Source: Flavihumibacter stibioxidans
Lineage (GTDB): Bacteria > Bacteroidota > Bacteroidia > Chitinophagales > Chitinophagaceae
DNA: 64,000 bases
Assembly: GCF_014332695.1 (NCBI RefSeq)
Contig: NZ_MBUA01000023.1
Span: forward strand, 186,001 to 250,000
Direction: 5' to 3'
The notes below the pieces were generated by a model. It was not told where the DNA came from. It searched no databases and saw only the letters and a list, made by a program, of their open reading frames with translations. Positions within the stretch are counted from its first letter, which is position 1; each line of letters opens with the position of its first letter. Shown one piece after another: positions 24,714 to 33,958 of the stretch. The position numbers and the translations under genes were made by a program.

Positions 24714-25328
24714 ATGCAACTCCCATCTGCCTTATTGGAACAAGCGGTGAATGAATTCAGCAAATTACCGGGTATTGGAAAAAAAACCGCACTGAGGCTG
24801 GTGCTGCACCTCCTGAAGCAGGAACCCGAAAAAGTGGAGGCCTTTGGGGAAGCGATTGTACGAATGCGCAATGAGACCCACTTCTGCCAGCGTTGTTTCA
24901 ATATTTCCGATTCCCTGCTGTGCACCATCTGCGCCAATCCCATGCGCAGGCAGGATACCGTTTGTGTGGTGGAAACCATACGTGACGTGATTGCCATTGA
25001 AAGCACCCAGCAGTTCAACGGAACCTACCATGTGTTAGGCGGTATCATTTCACCGCTAGATGGCATCGGCCCGGATCAGTTACATATTGAGCCCCTGCTG
25101 AAAAGAGCCGCCGGGGGTGCCATTACCGAAATCATTTTTGCCCTGAACCCTACCATCCAGGGAGATACCACGATCTACTATATTCAGAAAAAACTGCAGC
25201 CTTCCCATATCAGGATTACCACCATTGCCCGCGGCATTGCTTTCGGCGGAGAACTGGAATATGCTGATGAGATGACCCTGGCGAGAAGCCTGCAGCACAG
25301 GATGCCGGTGGAGCAGTTGAAAGTTTAA
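24714..25328 (+). CDS. recR: Recombination mediator protein RecR
   Basis: 204 residues, the usual RecR length. N-terminal helix-hairpin-helix LPGIGKKTALRLVLHLL, zinc site CQRCFNISDSLLCTIC, then the Toprim domain starting VCVVETIRDVIAIE and containing HVLGGIISPLDGIGPD. RecR acts with RecF/RecO to load RecA on gapped DNA. ATG 24714 fits the family start. A TAAATTTG element at 24702-24709 lies only 4 bp upstream, so if it is a real -7 box the transcript would be nearly leaderless. Confidence 0.97.
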   Translation: MQLPSALLEQAVNEFSKLPGIGKKTALRLVLHLLKQEPEKVEAFGEAIVRMRNETHFCQRCFNISDSLLCTICANPMRRQDTVCVVETIRDVIAIESTQQFNGTYHVLGGIISPLDGIGPDQLHIEPLLKRAAGGAITEIIFALNPTIQGDTTIYYIQKKLQPSHIRITTIARGIAFGGELEYADEMTLARSLQHRMPVEQLKV

Positions 25329-25396
25329 AAAATGTATGCGGATGGTACGGGTGCATTGGTTCATAGCCTCTCCATTCCCACTTCCCGCCAATTCCC

Positions 25397-25597
25397 TATC
25401 TTTGCCCCCGCACAGGTGGATTTGTTTATTGTTCGACCTGTCGCCGTTCTTACGGTCAACAGAACTAATAAACGCCCACCGGAACACCCATAGCAGTTCT
25501 CCCCGCGTTTATTTCAGGATCTGGAAGCCGTATTTCATTAACAGAGAGTTGAGAAACAGAGGTATACTATACTCTATCTCTCCAAAAACGCATCGCA
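25397..25597 (+). promoter_or_regulatory. -7 element and structured 5' leader of the metH operon
   Basis: TATCTTTG at 25397-25404 fits the -7 consensus, giving a leader of about 185 nt before ATG 25598. The leader contains a perfect 9-bp stem, AATAAACGC (25467-25475) with GCGTTTATT (25505-25513), enclosing a smaller GAAC/GTTC stem, and just upstream a CCGT/ACGG hairpin near 25444-25455. The layout hints at RNA-level control, but no SAM or cobalamin riboswitch signature was recognised. Confidence 0.35.
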
Positions 25598-26617
25598 ATG
25601 AATGATATACGCAAAGAGCTCACCCGACGCATCCTGATCATAGACGGCGCCATGGGGACGATGATACAAAGACATAAACTGACGGAAGCCGATTACAGGG
25701 GCGAAAGATTCAAGGACTGGCCTTCAGACCTCAAGGGCAATAACGACCTGCTCTGCCTCACCCAGCCCGGGATCATTGAAGGCATTCACCGTGAATACCT
25801 TGATGCAGGCGCCGATATCATTGAAACCAACACCTTTAACTCGCAGTTTGTCAGCCTTGCCGATTATCATATGGAATCACTTGCCTATGAGATCAACCTC
25901 GAAGCCGCCCGCATTGCACGCAGGGCCGCAGACTCCTATACCACCAAAGATCCATCCAAGCCAAGGTTCGTGGCGGGTGCCATCGGTCCCATGAATAAAA
26001 CACTCAGTCTCTCGCCGGATGTAAATAATCCCGGCTTCCGCGGGCTGCTCTGGGATGAAGCCGTAGAAGCCTATTACGAGCAGGTAAAGGGACTGGTGGA
26101 GGGTGGTGTTGACTTGCTGCTGGTAGAAACCATATTTGACACGCTTAACGCCAAAGCTGCCATCTATGCCATCAAGAAGTATTTCCAGGACAGCAAAACG
26201 CCTGAACTACCGGTCATGATCAGTGGAACCATCACCGACGCATCCGGACGTACCCTGAGCGGACAGACACTGGAAGCATTTTATATTTCGGTTATGCATG
26301 CCCGGCCACTCAGCGTGGGACTCAACTGCGCGCTTGGTGCATCAGAAATGCGCAGCCATATTGAAGAACTCAGCGAGATAGCATCCTGTTTCACTTCAGC
26401 CTATCCCAATGCAGGATTACCAAACGCCATGGGCGAATACGATGAACAGCCTGAACAAACCGCACACTTCCTCGAAGACTGGGCGAAAGAAGGTTTCGTC
26501 AATATCGTAGGCGGGTGCTGCGGCACCACGCCTGAACATATCAGGCATATAGCAGAACATGTAAAGCATTTCAAACCAAGACAACTTCCCGTTGTTGAAA
26601 CAGCACTTGAAGCATGA
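25598..26617 (+). CDS. metH: Methionine synthase, homocysteine-binding module (split MetH part 1)
   Basis: 339 residues. It begins with [19 protein letters not shown] and contains the zinc-binding Cys residues of the homocysteine methyltransferase barrel in GLNCALGA and [11 protein letters not shown]. In most bacteria this is the first domain of a single MetH chain of about 1,200 residues. Here it is a separate gene overlapping the second part by 4 nt (ATGA), an arrangement known from Bacteroidota. It activates homocysteine for methyl transfer from methylcobalamin. Cytoplasmic. Confidence 0.95.
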   Translation: MNDIRKELTRRILIIDGAMGTMIQRHKLTEADYRGERFKDWPSDLKGNNDLLCLTQPGIIEGIHREYLDAGADIIETNTFNSQFVSLADYHMESLAYEINLEAARIARRAADSYTTKDPSKPRFVAGAIGPMNKTLSLSPDVNNPGFRGLLWDEAVEAYYEQVKGLVEGGVDLLLVETIFDTLNAKAAIYAIKKYFQDSKTPELPVMISGTITDASGRTLSGQTLEAFYISVMHARPLSVGLNCALGASEMRSHIEELSEIASCFTSAYPNAGLPNAMGEYDEQPEQTAHFLEDWAKEGFVNIVGGCCGTTPEHIRHIAEHVKHFKPRQLPVVETALEA

Positions 26618-29325
26618 GCACCATCAGACCATACCTTCGCTTAGCCGGACTGGAGCCATTGGTGGTTCGCCCGGAAACCAACTTTGTTAACATTGGTGAA
26701 AGAACCAATGTAACCGGTTCAAAAAAATTCGCCCGGCTCATCAGGGAAAATAAATACGAGGAAGCCTTATCGGTGGCACGCCAGCAGGTGGAAAACGGTG
26801 CACAAATTCTGGATGTGAACATGGATGACGCACTGCTCGATGGCGTGCAGGCCATGACCACATTCCTGAACCTGCTTCAAAGCGAACCCGATATCGCGCG
26901 CATTCCCATCATGATCGATTCTTCCAAATTTGAGATCATCCAGGCGGGCTTGAAATGTGTACAGGGAAAATGTATCGTGAACTCTATTTCCATGAAGGAA
27001 GGAGTAGAGAAATTCATTCGCGAGGCCAATATCTGCAAGATGTTCGGAGCGGCAGTGGTAGTAATGGCATTTGATGAAAATGGCCAGGCAGACACTTTGC
27101 AGCGCAGGGTTGACATCTGCACAAAAGCCTATGAAATCCTTACAAAAGAAGTAGGCTTTGATCCGCAGGACATCATCTTTGACCCGAACATTTTCGCCAT
27201 AGCAACCGGTCTCGAAGAGCATAATAATTATGCAGTGGATTTCATCGAAGCCACCCGCATCATCAAGCAAAGGATGCCACTGGCGAAGATCAGCGGTGGT
27301 GTCAGCAACCTGTCTTTCTCCTTCAGGGGCAACGACCATGTGCGGGAAGCCATGCATAGTGTCTTTCTCTTACATGCTATCAGGGCAGGCATGGATATGG
27401 GTATTGTAAATGCCGGACAGTTGGTGGTCTATGATGAAATAGAACCATCACTGCGGCAACTCTGTGAGGATGTGATCCTGAACCGTAACAACGACAATAA
27501 TGAATCGACAGAAAAACTAATTGCTTTTGCGGAAACCGTGAAGGCAAAAGGCAGGGAAATAATAAAGGACGAAGCCTGGAGGAATGAACCGGTTGAGGCC
27601 CGCCTGACCCACTCACTGATCAACGGCATAACCGAGTATATTGATATTGATACGGAAGAGGCCCGGAAAAAATATCCCCGTCCGCTGGATGTGATCGAAG
27701 GGCCGTTGATGGATGGCATGAATGTAGTGGGCGACTTGTTCGGCGCTGGCAAAATGTTTCTGCCCCAGGTAGTGAAGAGTGCCCGCGTGATGAAGAAAAG
27801 CGTGGCCTGGCTGACGCCGTTTATTGAAGAGGAAAAACTTGCCAATCCCGCTGCCGAACAGGGATCTGTCCCAAAAGTATTACTGGCCACTGTAAAAGGC
27901 GATGTGCACGACATTGGTAAAAACATTGTGGGTGTTGTGCTGGGCTGTAACGGATATGATATCGTTGACCTGGGCGTAATGGTCCCAACAGATAAAATCC
28001 TCGATACTGCCATCAGGGAAAAAGCGGATATCATCGGCCTCAGTGGGCTGATCACCCCGTCGCTGGATGAAATGGTACATGTGGCACACGAGATGAAACG
28101 CCGGGGAATGCAGCAGCCCCTGCTCATAGGTGGCGCCACTACCAGCCGCATGCACACGGCCGTTAAGATCGCCCAGCAATATGATAACGGTGTGGTACAT
28201 GTGCTGGATGCCTCCAGGAGTGTGACGGTTGTCAGCTCCCTGCTGAGCAATGATCAAAAACCTAAATTCCTGGAAGACATCTCCCGGGAATACGGCAAAC
28301 TGCGGGAGGACTTCAATCGCAAGAAGACCATCAAGCAATACCTCAGTTTTGAGGAAGCACAGAAAAACAGGGTCAATATCGACTGGAAAGGCTACGAACC
28401 GGTTGCACCCCAGTTCACCGGCACCAGGTTGTTTGAAAATGTAAACCTGGAAGACCTGGCACCCTATATCGACTGGGCGCCATTCTTTATTGCATGGGAA
28501 TTAGGCGGAAGGTTCCCGCAATTACTGGATGATGATGTCATCGGTAAGGAAGCGCGAAAACTTTATGCTGATGCCAATAAACTGCTGCAGCAGATCATTG
28601 CGGAAAAATGGCTTACCGCACGTGGGGTCATCGGTTTCTTTCCTGCGCATACAGATGCCCGTGATACAATCACTGTTACCCAGCCACCAACTGCAGACGG
28701 CAAATCACAAACCATTCATCTGCAAACCCTGCGGCAGCAGATCAAAAAAGCTGCGGGACAGCCCAATTTCTCGCTTGCGGACTTTATTGCACCGGAAGCA
28801 AGCGGCAAAAAGGATTTCCTGGGCGCGTTTTCAGTAACCATCCAGGGAATTGAACCTTATATCAAACGCTTCCAGGACAACCATGATGATTACAACAAGA
28901 TCATGCTGCAGGCCCTGGCAGACCGCCTGGCAGAAGCCCTCGCAGAATGGCTGCATGAAAAAGTCAGGAAGGAATACTGGGGTTATGCGAAGGACGAAAA
29001 ACTCAGCAATGAGGAACTGATCAAAGAAACTTATGTTGGCATCCGGCCGGCGCCGGGATATCCTGCCTGCCCGGACCATACCGAAAAATACAAGCTGTTC
29101 GAACTGCTGGGAGGGGAAAAAACCACGGGCATCCATCTAACCGAATCATTGGCCATGTATCCGGCGTCATCAGTATGTGGCTGGTATTTCTCGCATCCGC
29201 AAAGCCAGTATTTCGGGGTGGGAAAAATAAAACAGGACCAGCTTGAAGATTATGCAGGGAGGAAGAAGATGCCATTGGAAGAAGTAACCAGGTGGCTCCG
29301 TCCCATCCTGGAGGACGAAGCCTGA
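26614..29325 (+). CDS. metH: Methionine synthase, folate/cobalamin/activation modules (split MetH part 2)
   Basis: 903 residues. The pterin-binding barrel opens with [21 protein letters not shown] and is followed by the cap and cobalamin-binding domain, with the DxHxxG motif in [16 protein letters not shown] and [11 protein letters not shown]. The C-terminal S-adenosylmethionine-dependent activation domain contains [15 protein letters not shown] and the end motif [18 protein letters not shown]. Together with part 1 it makes a complete cobalamin-dependent methionine synthase. The two parts overlap by 4 nt and should be translated in equal amounts. Confidence 0.96.
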   Translation: MSTIRPYLRLAGLEPLVVRPETNFVNIGERTNVTGSKKFARLIRENKYEEALSVARQQVENGAQILDVNMDDALLDGVQAMTTFLNLLQSEPDIARIPIMIDSSKFEIIQAGLKCVQGKCIVNSISMKEGVEKFIREANICKMFGAAVVVMAFDENGQADTLQRRVDICTKAYEILTKEVGFDPQDIIFDPNIFAIATGLEEHNNYAVDFIEATRIIKQRMPLAKISGGVSNLSFSFRGNDHVREAMHSVFLLHAIRAGMDMGIVNAGQLVVYDEIEPSLRQLCEDVILNRNNDNNESTEKLIAFAETVKAKGREIIKDEAWRNEPVEARLTHSLINGITEYIDIDTEEARKKYPRPLDVIEGPLMDGMNVVGDLFGAGKMFLPQVVKSARVMKKSVAWLTPFIEEEKLANPAAEQGSVPKVLLATVKGDVHDIGKNIVGVVLGCNGYDIVDLGVMVPTDKILDTAIREKADIIGLSGLITPSLDEMVHVAHEMKRRGMQQPLLIGGATTSRMHTAVKIAQQYDNGVVHVLDASRSVTVVSSLLSNDQKPKFLEDISREYGKLREDFNRKKTIKQYLSFEEAQKNRVNIDWKGYEPVAPQFTGTRLFENVNLEDLAPYIDWAPFFIAWELGGRFPQLLDDDVIGKEARKLYADANKLLQQIIAEKWLTARGVIGFFPAHTDARDTITVTQPPTADGKSQTIHLQTLRQQIKKAAGQPNFSLADFIAPEASGKKDFLGAFSVTIQGIEPYIKRFQDNHDDYNKIMLQALADRLAEALAEWLHEKVRKEYWGYAKDEKLSNEELIKETYVGIRPAPGYPACPDHTEKYKLFELLGGEKTTGIHLTESLAMYPASSVCGWYFSHPQSQYFGVGKIKQDQLEDYAGRKKMPLEEVTRWLRPILEDEA

Positions 29326-29390
29326 AAACCAGGGCAGGGAAATACGGTAGCCAGGCACAAACAATAAACAACAAAGCACAAACTATTTTA

Positions 29391-29720
29391 ATGAACTGGA
29401 TAATACTCATCATTGCAGGTTTGTTCGAAGTTGGCTTTGCATCCTGCCTGGCCAGGGCAAAGGAAACAAGCGGAACAACCTCTACCTGGTGGATGGCCGG
29501 ATTTTTCGTTTGCCTGTCCATCAGTATGTACCTGTTATACAAGGCAACCCAAACGCTGCCGATAGGAACGGCCTATGCCGTATGGACCGGGGTTGGAGCA
29601 GTAGGAACGGTATTGGTGGGCATCATCTTTTTCAGGGAGCCGGCTGATTTCTGGAGGTTGTTTTTTCTGGTTACGCTGATCGGTTCCATCATCGGCCTGA
29701 AATTCGTTTCGTCACATTAA
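29391..29720 (+). CDS. sugE: Small multidrug resistance family protein, SugE/Gdx type
   Basis: 109 residues from ATG 29391; the longer frame from 29292 overlaps metH and is not conserved. Four transmembrane helices, the essential Glu in IAGLFEV (Glu13), and the SugE signature LPIGTAYAVWTGVGAVGTVLVGI. SugE/Gdx proteins export guanidinium or quaternary ammonium ions in exchange for protons as dimers in the inner membrane. No guanidine riboswitch was recognised upstream. The 3' end overlaps the convergent CPBP gene by 9 nt. Confidence 0.9.
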   Translation: MNWIILIIAGLFEVGFASCLARAKETSGTTSTWWMAGFFVCLSISMYLLYKATQTLPIGTAYAVWTGVGAVGTVLVGIIFFREPADFWRLFFLVTLIGSIIGLKFVSSH

Positions 29721-30476
29721 TCCAAGTTCGTGCAGTTCCAAAAAACAGGTAGTGGCATTAAAGAAAAAGTGAACAACAATTCCATACCAAAGTGTTTGTC
29801 CGCGTTGCCTTAACCAGCCCAGGAACAGGGCAAACGGCAATAACCAGAAAAACGAAATCAGGCTCATGTGTATGATGGCGAATAACAGTGCGGTCATCAC
29901 CACAGCCTGGCGGCCGTGCATCACTTTCAGCAGTCCGGCCTGGATAACACCCCGGTAAGCCAGTTCCTCAGAGAAAGCGGGGATAAACGCGATCAGCATG
30001 AACATGGTCAATTTGGGATAAGCCAGGTGCCTGAAGGAAGCGTAGTAAAACAATTCCCGGTCAAATACGCTTTTATTGATCCATTTAACACCGTAGTTGA
30101 CCACAATGGCGCTGGCCACGGCAACTATGATCAGGATAGACAGTTTCCACCAGGAGAACTTTTTCCATTTCAGCAAAGGACCGATCTGTTCACGCATGAG
30201 GTAGGCGAAAAAGAGGGCACACAAAAAGAGGAATGAATCCACTAAGATCAGTCCGGTAATGGTTTCCCCGGCCGGAGGCCAGAAGTTGAACAAGAGGCAG
30301 ACCACCAGGTTGATACTGAAAAAAGCCATGACCATTAACCTGAACTTTTCATAGGCGCCCTCCCACTCTTCCGCCGGAACGGTAGGCCGCCCGCATTGGT
30401 AGCAGATCAATGCTTCGGAATCTATTTTACTTCCGCAGGACGTACAGGTATCATTAATTGAAACAGGTTCTTCCAT
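29712..30476 (-). CDS. CPBP-family intramembrane metalloprotease with N-terminal zinc ribbon
   Basis: 254 residues. An N-terminal zinc-ribbon (CTSCGSKIDSEALICYQCG) is followed by several transmembrane helices. The CPBP (Abi/CaaX protease) motifs are present: EELAYRGVIQAGLL (EExxxR), FAIIHMSL (FxxxH) and HFFFNAT. Relatives are glutamic/metallo-type intramembrane peptidases related to Rce1; some process bacteriocins, others have no known substrate. It is 2 nt downstream of the LOG-family gene and probably co-transcribed with it. Confidence 0.88.
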   Translation of the reverse strand: MEEPVSINDTCTSCGSKIDSEALICYQCGRPTVPAEEWEGAYEKFRLMVMAFFSINLVVCLLFNFWPPAGETITGLILVDSFLFLCALFFAYLMREQIGPLLKWKKFSWWKLSILIIVAVASAIVVNYGVKWINKSVFDRELFYYASFRHLAYPKLTMFMLIAFIPAFSEELAYRGVIQAGLLKVMHGRQAVVMTALLFAIIHMSLISFFWLLPFALFLGWLRQRGQTLWYGIVVHFFFNATTCFLELHELGLM

Positions 30477-30478
30477 TT

Positions 30479-31210
30479 TTATTTTTTTTCAAACAGCCAC
30501 CATTTTTTCTTTCGGGGCTTCACTTCATAATTTGATTGGATATACTTGCTGATATGTTCCATGGCCTCATCCACACTGTCAGTAAGGCACACAAGGTCCA
30601 TATCCTCCCGGCTGATGGTTTTCTGCTCAGCCATAAAATACATATAATCGATCATGGGCTGGTAATAGGCTTTGCCCATGAGTACAATCGGGAATTTCGT
30701 CACAGTCCTTGTCTGCACCAGGGTAAGGGTTTCAAAGAACTCATCCATGGTGCCAACGCCGCCCGGCATGATGACAAATGCATAGGAATATTTTACGAGC
30801 AACACCTTTCGGACAAAGAAATGTTCGAAGATGACCGATTTATTCGTGTAAGGGTTGGCTTTCTGTTCAAATGGGAGTTCTATATTACAACCAATGGAAT
30901 AACCGCCGCTTTCAAAGGCGCCCCTGTTGGCTGCTTCCATAATTCCGGGCCCACCGCCAGTCATGGTGGTAAAGCCAAGTTTGGCGATTCTTTTTCCAAG
31001 TTCCCTTGCCATATTATAGTAAGGATGATCCTCAGGGAAGCGGGCTGAGCCAAAAACCGTAATACATGGCCCGATAAAGTGAAGCGACCTGAAACCCATC
31101 ATAAACTGGCGAAACACCCGCAGGGCAAAAATCAACTCATAACCGCGGTCTTTGGGGCCTTCAAGGAATACGTGTTTTTTGCTGGGAATTATCGGTTGTT
31201 GCGACGCCAT
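30479..31210 (-). CDS. LOG family protein (TIGR00730, cytokinin riboside monophosphate phosphoribohydrolase-like)
   Basis: 243 residues from ATG 31210; the frame extends to a TTG at 31228. Signature motifs MTGGGPGIMEAANRGAFESGG and PGGVGTMDEFFETL identify the Rossmann-like LOG family. Plant LOGs cleave cytokinin ribotides. Bacterial members, often called lysine-decarboxylase-like, hydrolyse nucleoside monophosphates, and the real substrate here is unknown. The C-terminus is Lys/Trp-rich (KPRKKKWWLF). Confidence 0.88.
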   Translation of the reverse strand: MASQQPIIPSKKHVFLEGPKDRGYELIFALRVFRQFMMGFRSLHFIGPCITVFGSARFPEDHPYYNMARELGKRIAKLGFTTMTGGGPGIMEAANRGAFESGGYSIGCNIELPFEQKANPYTNKSVIFEHFFVRKVLLVKYSYAFVIMPGGVGTMDEFFETLTLVQTRTVTKFPIVLMGKAYYQPMIDYMYFMAEQKTISREDMDLVCLTDSVDEAMEHISKYIQSNYEVKPRKKKWWLFEKK

Positions 31211-31261
31211 TTCAATAATTTTGATCAATCAGAACGACAAATTAAATAAATGAAACGGGTT

Positions 31262-32029
31262 ATGCGCATAATATCTTACAATGTTAACGGCATCAGGGCG
31301 GCCATGAATAAGGGACTGCTGGAATGGCTTAAAACGGATCCGGCGGACGTTTTCTGTGTTCAGGAAACCAAGGCGCACAAAGACAATGTGAACTACAAGG
31401 CATTTCATGATCTTGGGTTCCATGATTACTGGTACAGTGCTGAAAAGAAAGGATACAGCGGGGTGGCAATTTTCAGCAAAATAAAACCTGACCGCGTGGA
31501 AATGGGAAATGGTTTTATGCAAAGTGATGCCGAAGGAAGGGTTATCAGGGCCGACTACGGAGACATTACCCTGATCAATGCCTATTTCCCATCGGGCACA
31601 TCAGGCGATGAAAGGCAGGACTACAAATACCAGTGGCTCGATGAATTTTTCGGTTACACGGAACAGTTACGAAAGGAAAGGCCCAAGCTGATCGTGTGCG
31701 GTGACTGGAATATCGCACACAGGGAGATCGATATCCACGACCCGAAAGGAAATAAAAAATCCTCAGGCTTTCTTCCGGAGGAAAGGGCATGGATGGATAA
31801 ATTCCTTGCCGGCGGATGGATAGACAGTTTCCGGGAGTTTCACCCCGAGCCGCACCGGTACAGCTGGTGGAGCCAGCGTTTTCCTTCTGTAAGACTCAAT
31901 AATAAAGGATGGCGGATCGACTATATCAATGTGACAAGTGAATTGAAATCACAGCTGCTGGATGCGGAAATTTATCCTGATGTAAAACACAGTGACCATT
32001 GTCCTGTTTACCTGAAAATCAAATACTGA
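31262..32029 (+). CDS. xth: Exodeoxyribonuclease III (ExoIII/AP endonuclease)
   Basis: 255 residues from ATG 31262 (MRIISYNVNGIRAA). ATG 31250 adds four residues and is less conserved. The exonuclease-endonuclease-phosphatase fold is clear: Glu in CVQETKAH, Tyr in YSGVAIFSK, Asp/Asn in VCGDWNIAHREID, Asp in GWRIDYINV, and the terminal His in KHSDHCPV. It repairs abasic sites and removes 3' blocking groups. It is followed after 6 nt by a DUF4286 gene and is divergent from the LOG gene. Confidence 0.95.
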   Translation: MRIISYNVNGIRAAMNKGLLEWLKTDPADVFCVQETKAHKDNVNYKAFHDLGFHDYWYSAEKKGYSGVAIFSKIKPDRVEMGNGFMQSDAEGRVIRADYGDITLINAYFPSGTSGDERQDYKYQWLDEFFGYTEQLRKERPKLIVCGDWNIAHREIDIHDPKGNKKSSGFLPEERAWMDKFLAGGWIDSFREFHPEPHRYSWWSQRFPSVRLNNKGWRIDYINVTSELKSQLLDAEIYPDVKHSDHCPVYLKIKY

Positions 32030-32035
32030 GAATAC

Positions 32036-32341
32036 ATGTTTATATACAATGTAACCACTCATGTGGACTGGAGCATTGCGGAAGAATGGCTCAAATGGAT
32101 GAAGGATGAACATATTCCCGAGGTAACAGCAACCGGATGTTTTGAAACCGGCCGGATCCTGCGGCTTATGGAAGTGGATGAAACTGATGGACCTACCTAT
32201 GCTGTTCAGTATTCCGCGGCAAGCAAGGCAGATTATAACCGTTATATCAGTTTGTATGCAGAAGGAATGCGCAAAAAAGTATTCGAAAAATGGGGCGAAC
32301 GGACCATTGCATTTCGCTCTTTAATGGAACTTGTGTACTAA
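32036..32341 (+). CDS. DUF4286 family protein
   Basis: 101 residues. MFIYNVTTHVDWSIAEEWLKWMKDEHIPEVTATGCF and the later YAVQYSAASKADYNRYI match DUF4286, a small ferredoxin-like alpha/beta family common in Bacteroidota. The function is unknown. It starts 6 nt after the ExoIII stop codon and is likely in the same transcript. Confidence 0.88.
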   Translation: MFIYNVTTHVDWSIAEEWLKWMKDEHIPEVTATGCFETGRILRLMEVDETDGPTYAVQYSAASKADYNRYISLYAEGMRKKVFEKWGERTIAFRSLMELVY

Positions 32342-32434
32342 TTGTGGATAACAAAAAACAGTGATTGCGGCATTTCCGGAAAAAGTATTACATTCTCCTG
32401 TAATGCAGTACAGACGGGCATTTCAGCGGGAAAA

Positions 32435-32467
32435 GGCTGAAACCCTTTACAGTATTGGGTTTCAGCC
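32435..32467. other. Perfect 11-bp hairpin in spacer
   Basis: GGCTGAAACCC and GGGTTTCAGCC surround an 11-nt loop in the 295-bp spacer between the DUF4286 and HU genes. No T-run follows on either strand, so it is not a classical terminator. Its role is unknown; it may stabilise the 3' end of the upstream transcript. Confidence 0.5.
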
Positions 32468-32578
32468 GGCAGGAAACAACAGGATTGCCATTTAAACATT
32501 AATTATTTCCGCTATAATGCAGATTTGGTGCGGGTTCCAGCGACCCGCTGGTTGTGCATTAAAAATTCAAAAAAAAAA

Positions 32579-32607
32579 TTGTTGGAATCAAAAACCGTCT
32601 ATATTTG
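32579..32607 (+). promoter_or_regulatory. Promoter of the HU gene
   Basis: TTG at 32579-32581 and TATATTTG at 32600-32607 (perfect TAnnTTTG) with an 18-bp spacer, ending 29 bp before ATG 32637. A long A-run directly upstream may act like an UP element. Confidence 0.7.
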
Positions 32608-32636
32608 TTCTGCTTAAAATTCTAAAATTTCACACT

Positions 32637-32906
32637 ATGAACAAAGCTGAATTAATTGCGAAAATTGCTGATGACGCAGCCATCACCAAGACCCAGGCTA
32701 ACGAAGCACTGGATTCATTTATCGAAGCAGTTACCAAGACCCTGAAAGGCGGTGGAAAAGTAACGCTGGTTGGTTTCGGTACTTTTTCTGTTAGCAAGAG
32801 AGCTGCCCGTAATGGCCGCAACCCTCAGACAGGTGCTGTAATCAAGATAAAGGCTAAAAAAGTTGCCCGTTTCAAGGCAGGTAAAGAACTGTCTTCTAAA
32901 TTATAA
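32637..32906 (+). CDS. HU-family DNA-binding protein
   Basis: 89 residues from ATG 32637; the longer frame from 32517 includes the promoter. [28 protein letters not shown] with [25 protein letters not shown] and [21 protein letters not shown] is a textbook HU/IHF histone-like sequence. The arm with the intercalating Pro is in GRNPQTG. It compacts and bends DNA as a dimer. It has its own strong promoter and a strong terminator, consistent with an abundant protein. Confidence 0.96.
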   Translation: MNKAELIAKIADDAAITKTQANEALDSFIEAVTKTLKGGGKVTLVGFGTFSVSKRAARNGRNPQTGAVIKIKAKKVARFKAGKELSSKL

Positions 32907-32922
32907 TGGTATGCACCTGCAG

Positions 32923-32973
32923 GAGGGTGTCTGACATCTTTTATTGAAAGATGTCAGACACCCTCTTTTTTTT
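32923..32973 (+). terminator. Strong Rho-independent terminator of HU; GTCTGAC-family hairpin
   Basis: A perfect 19-bp stem (32923-32941 with 32947-32965), loop TATTG, followed by eight T (32966-32973). The stem contains TGTCTGACATC/GATGTCAGACA, shared with the tsf terminator at 39764-39807 and related to the palindromes at 44307 and 57731. Confidence 0.9.
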
Positions 32974-33003
32974 GTTATTTTTGCCGTTCTAAATAATTCT
33001 ACT

Positions 33004-33123
33004 ATGGGAAGAGGTGATAAAAAAACCAAAAAAGGAAAGATCTTCAAAGGTTCTTTTGGCAAAAGCAGGCCTGCAAGGCCCGCACAGGCAAAAAAAGCCG
33101 CAGCCAAAAAGACTGAAGCTTAA
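33004..33123 (+). CDS. 30S ribosomal protein THX
   Basis: 39 residues, a very short gene. MGRGDKKTKKGKIFKGSFG is the conserved THX sequence, followed by a short basic tail rich in Ala and Lys. THX sits in the head of the 30S subunit between rRNA elements. It stands alone between the HU terminator and pdxH. Confidence 0.93.
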   Translation: MGRGDKKTKKGKIFKGSFGKSRPARPAQAKKAAAKKTEA

Positions 33124-33244
33124 ACATGATAGTTTGATGGTTTGATGGTTGACAGGGCCGAGGCTTCGCAACCATTAAGCCATCCAACAATCTGTTTCCT
33201 GAATTACCGGTAACTAACCAGTCTTTGCGCCGGGCTTTGCCCCA

Positions 33245-33886
33245 CTACGGTGCCAACCGCTCAATTTTCCAGCCATTTTCTTCCAGCGTATAATGTATCC
33301 GGTCGTGTAAGCGGCTGGGCCTGCCCTGCCAGAACTCCATTGAAAAAGGCTTTAAACGGTATCCGCCCCAATGCAGGGGCCGTGGGATTTCCTTCCCTTC
33401 AAATGTCTGGCTCAACTCTTTTTCCTTGTGTTCCAGTATCGAACGGCTTTCGATTACCTGGCTTTGCGGAGATGCCCAGGCACCTATCCGGCTGCTGTGC
33501 GGCCTGCTGTGGAAATATTCATTACTCTCGGCTTCACTCACTTTTTCAATCACCCCGGTGATCCTCACCTGCCTTTCCAGTTCCTTCCAGAAAAACACCA
33601 GGCAGGCCCTAGGATTTTCTTCCATTTGCTGCCCCTTGTTGCTGTGGTAATTGGTAAAAAAAACAAAGCCGTGTTCATCATATCCCTTCAGAAGGACTAT
33701 CCTGGCATCAGGCAACCCATCATTGGTTGCGGTAGCCAGCGTCATGGCATTGATCTCGTCTATTTCACTTTTCACCGCCTCCGCCCACCAGGTATCAAAT
33801 TGGCGGATAGGGCTCGCCGCTACATCAGATTCATTCAGGGAGTGTCGCATGTAATCCTTACGGATAGAAGCTATAGTGTGGGACAT
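33245..33886 (-). CDS. pdxH: Pyridoxamine 5'-phosphate oxidase
   Basis: 213 residues, the standard PdxH length. Recognisable blocks are [68 protein letters not shown] and the C-terminal [25 protein letters not shown] that binds FMN and substrate. It makes pyridoxal phosphate from the pyridoxine or pyridoxamine phosphates. Monocistronic on the minus strand. Confidence 0.96.
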   Translation of the reverse strand: MSHTIASIRKDYMRHSLNESDVAASPIRQFDTWWAEAVKSEIDEINAMTLATATNDGLPDARIVLLKGYDEHGFVFFTNYHSNKGQQMEENPRACLVFFWKELERQVRITGVIEKVSEAESNEYFHSRPHSSRIGAWASPQSQVIESRSILEHKEKELSQTFEGKEIPRPLHWGGYRLKPFSMEFWQGRPSRLHDRIHYTLEENGWKIERLAP

Positions 33887-33958
33887 AAATACAATTTGCA
33901 GGCAAAGTTAATAACCGCCTGCTGCCAAAAAACTGATTTTAAACAGGTATATAACCGC

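Noticed and set aside
25405-25597. SAM-I or cobalamin riboswitch before metH
   Set aside because: The conserved core sequences of these riboswitches could not be found; only generic stems are present.
27429-28250. 273-codon minus-strand open frame
   Set aside because: Fully inside metH on the opposite strand; Ser/Thr-rich shadow translation.
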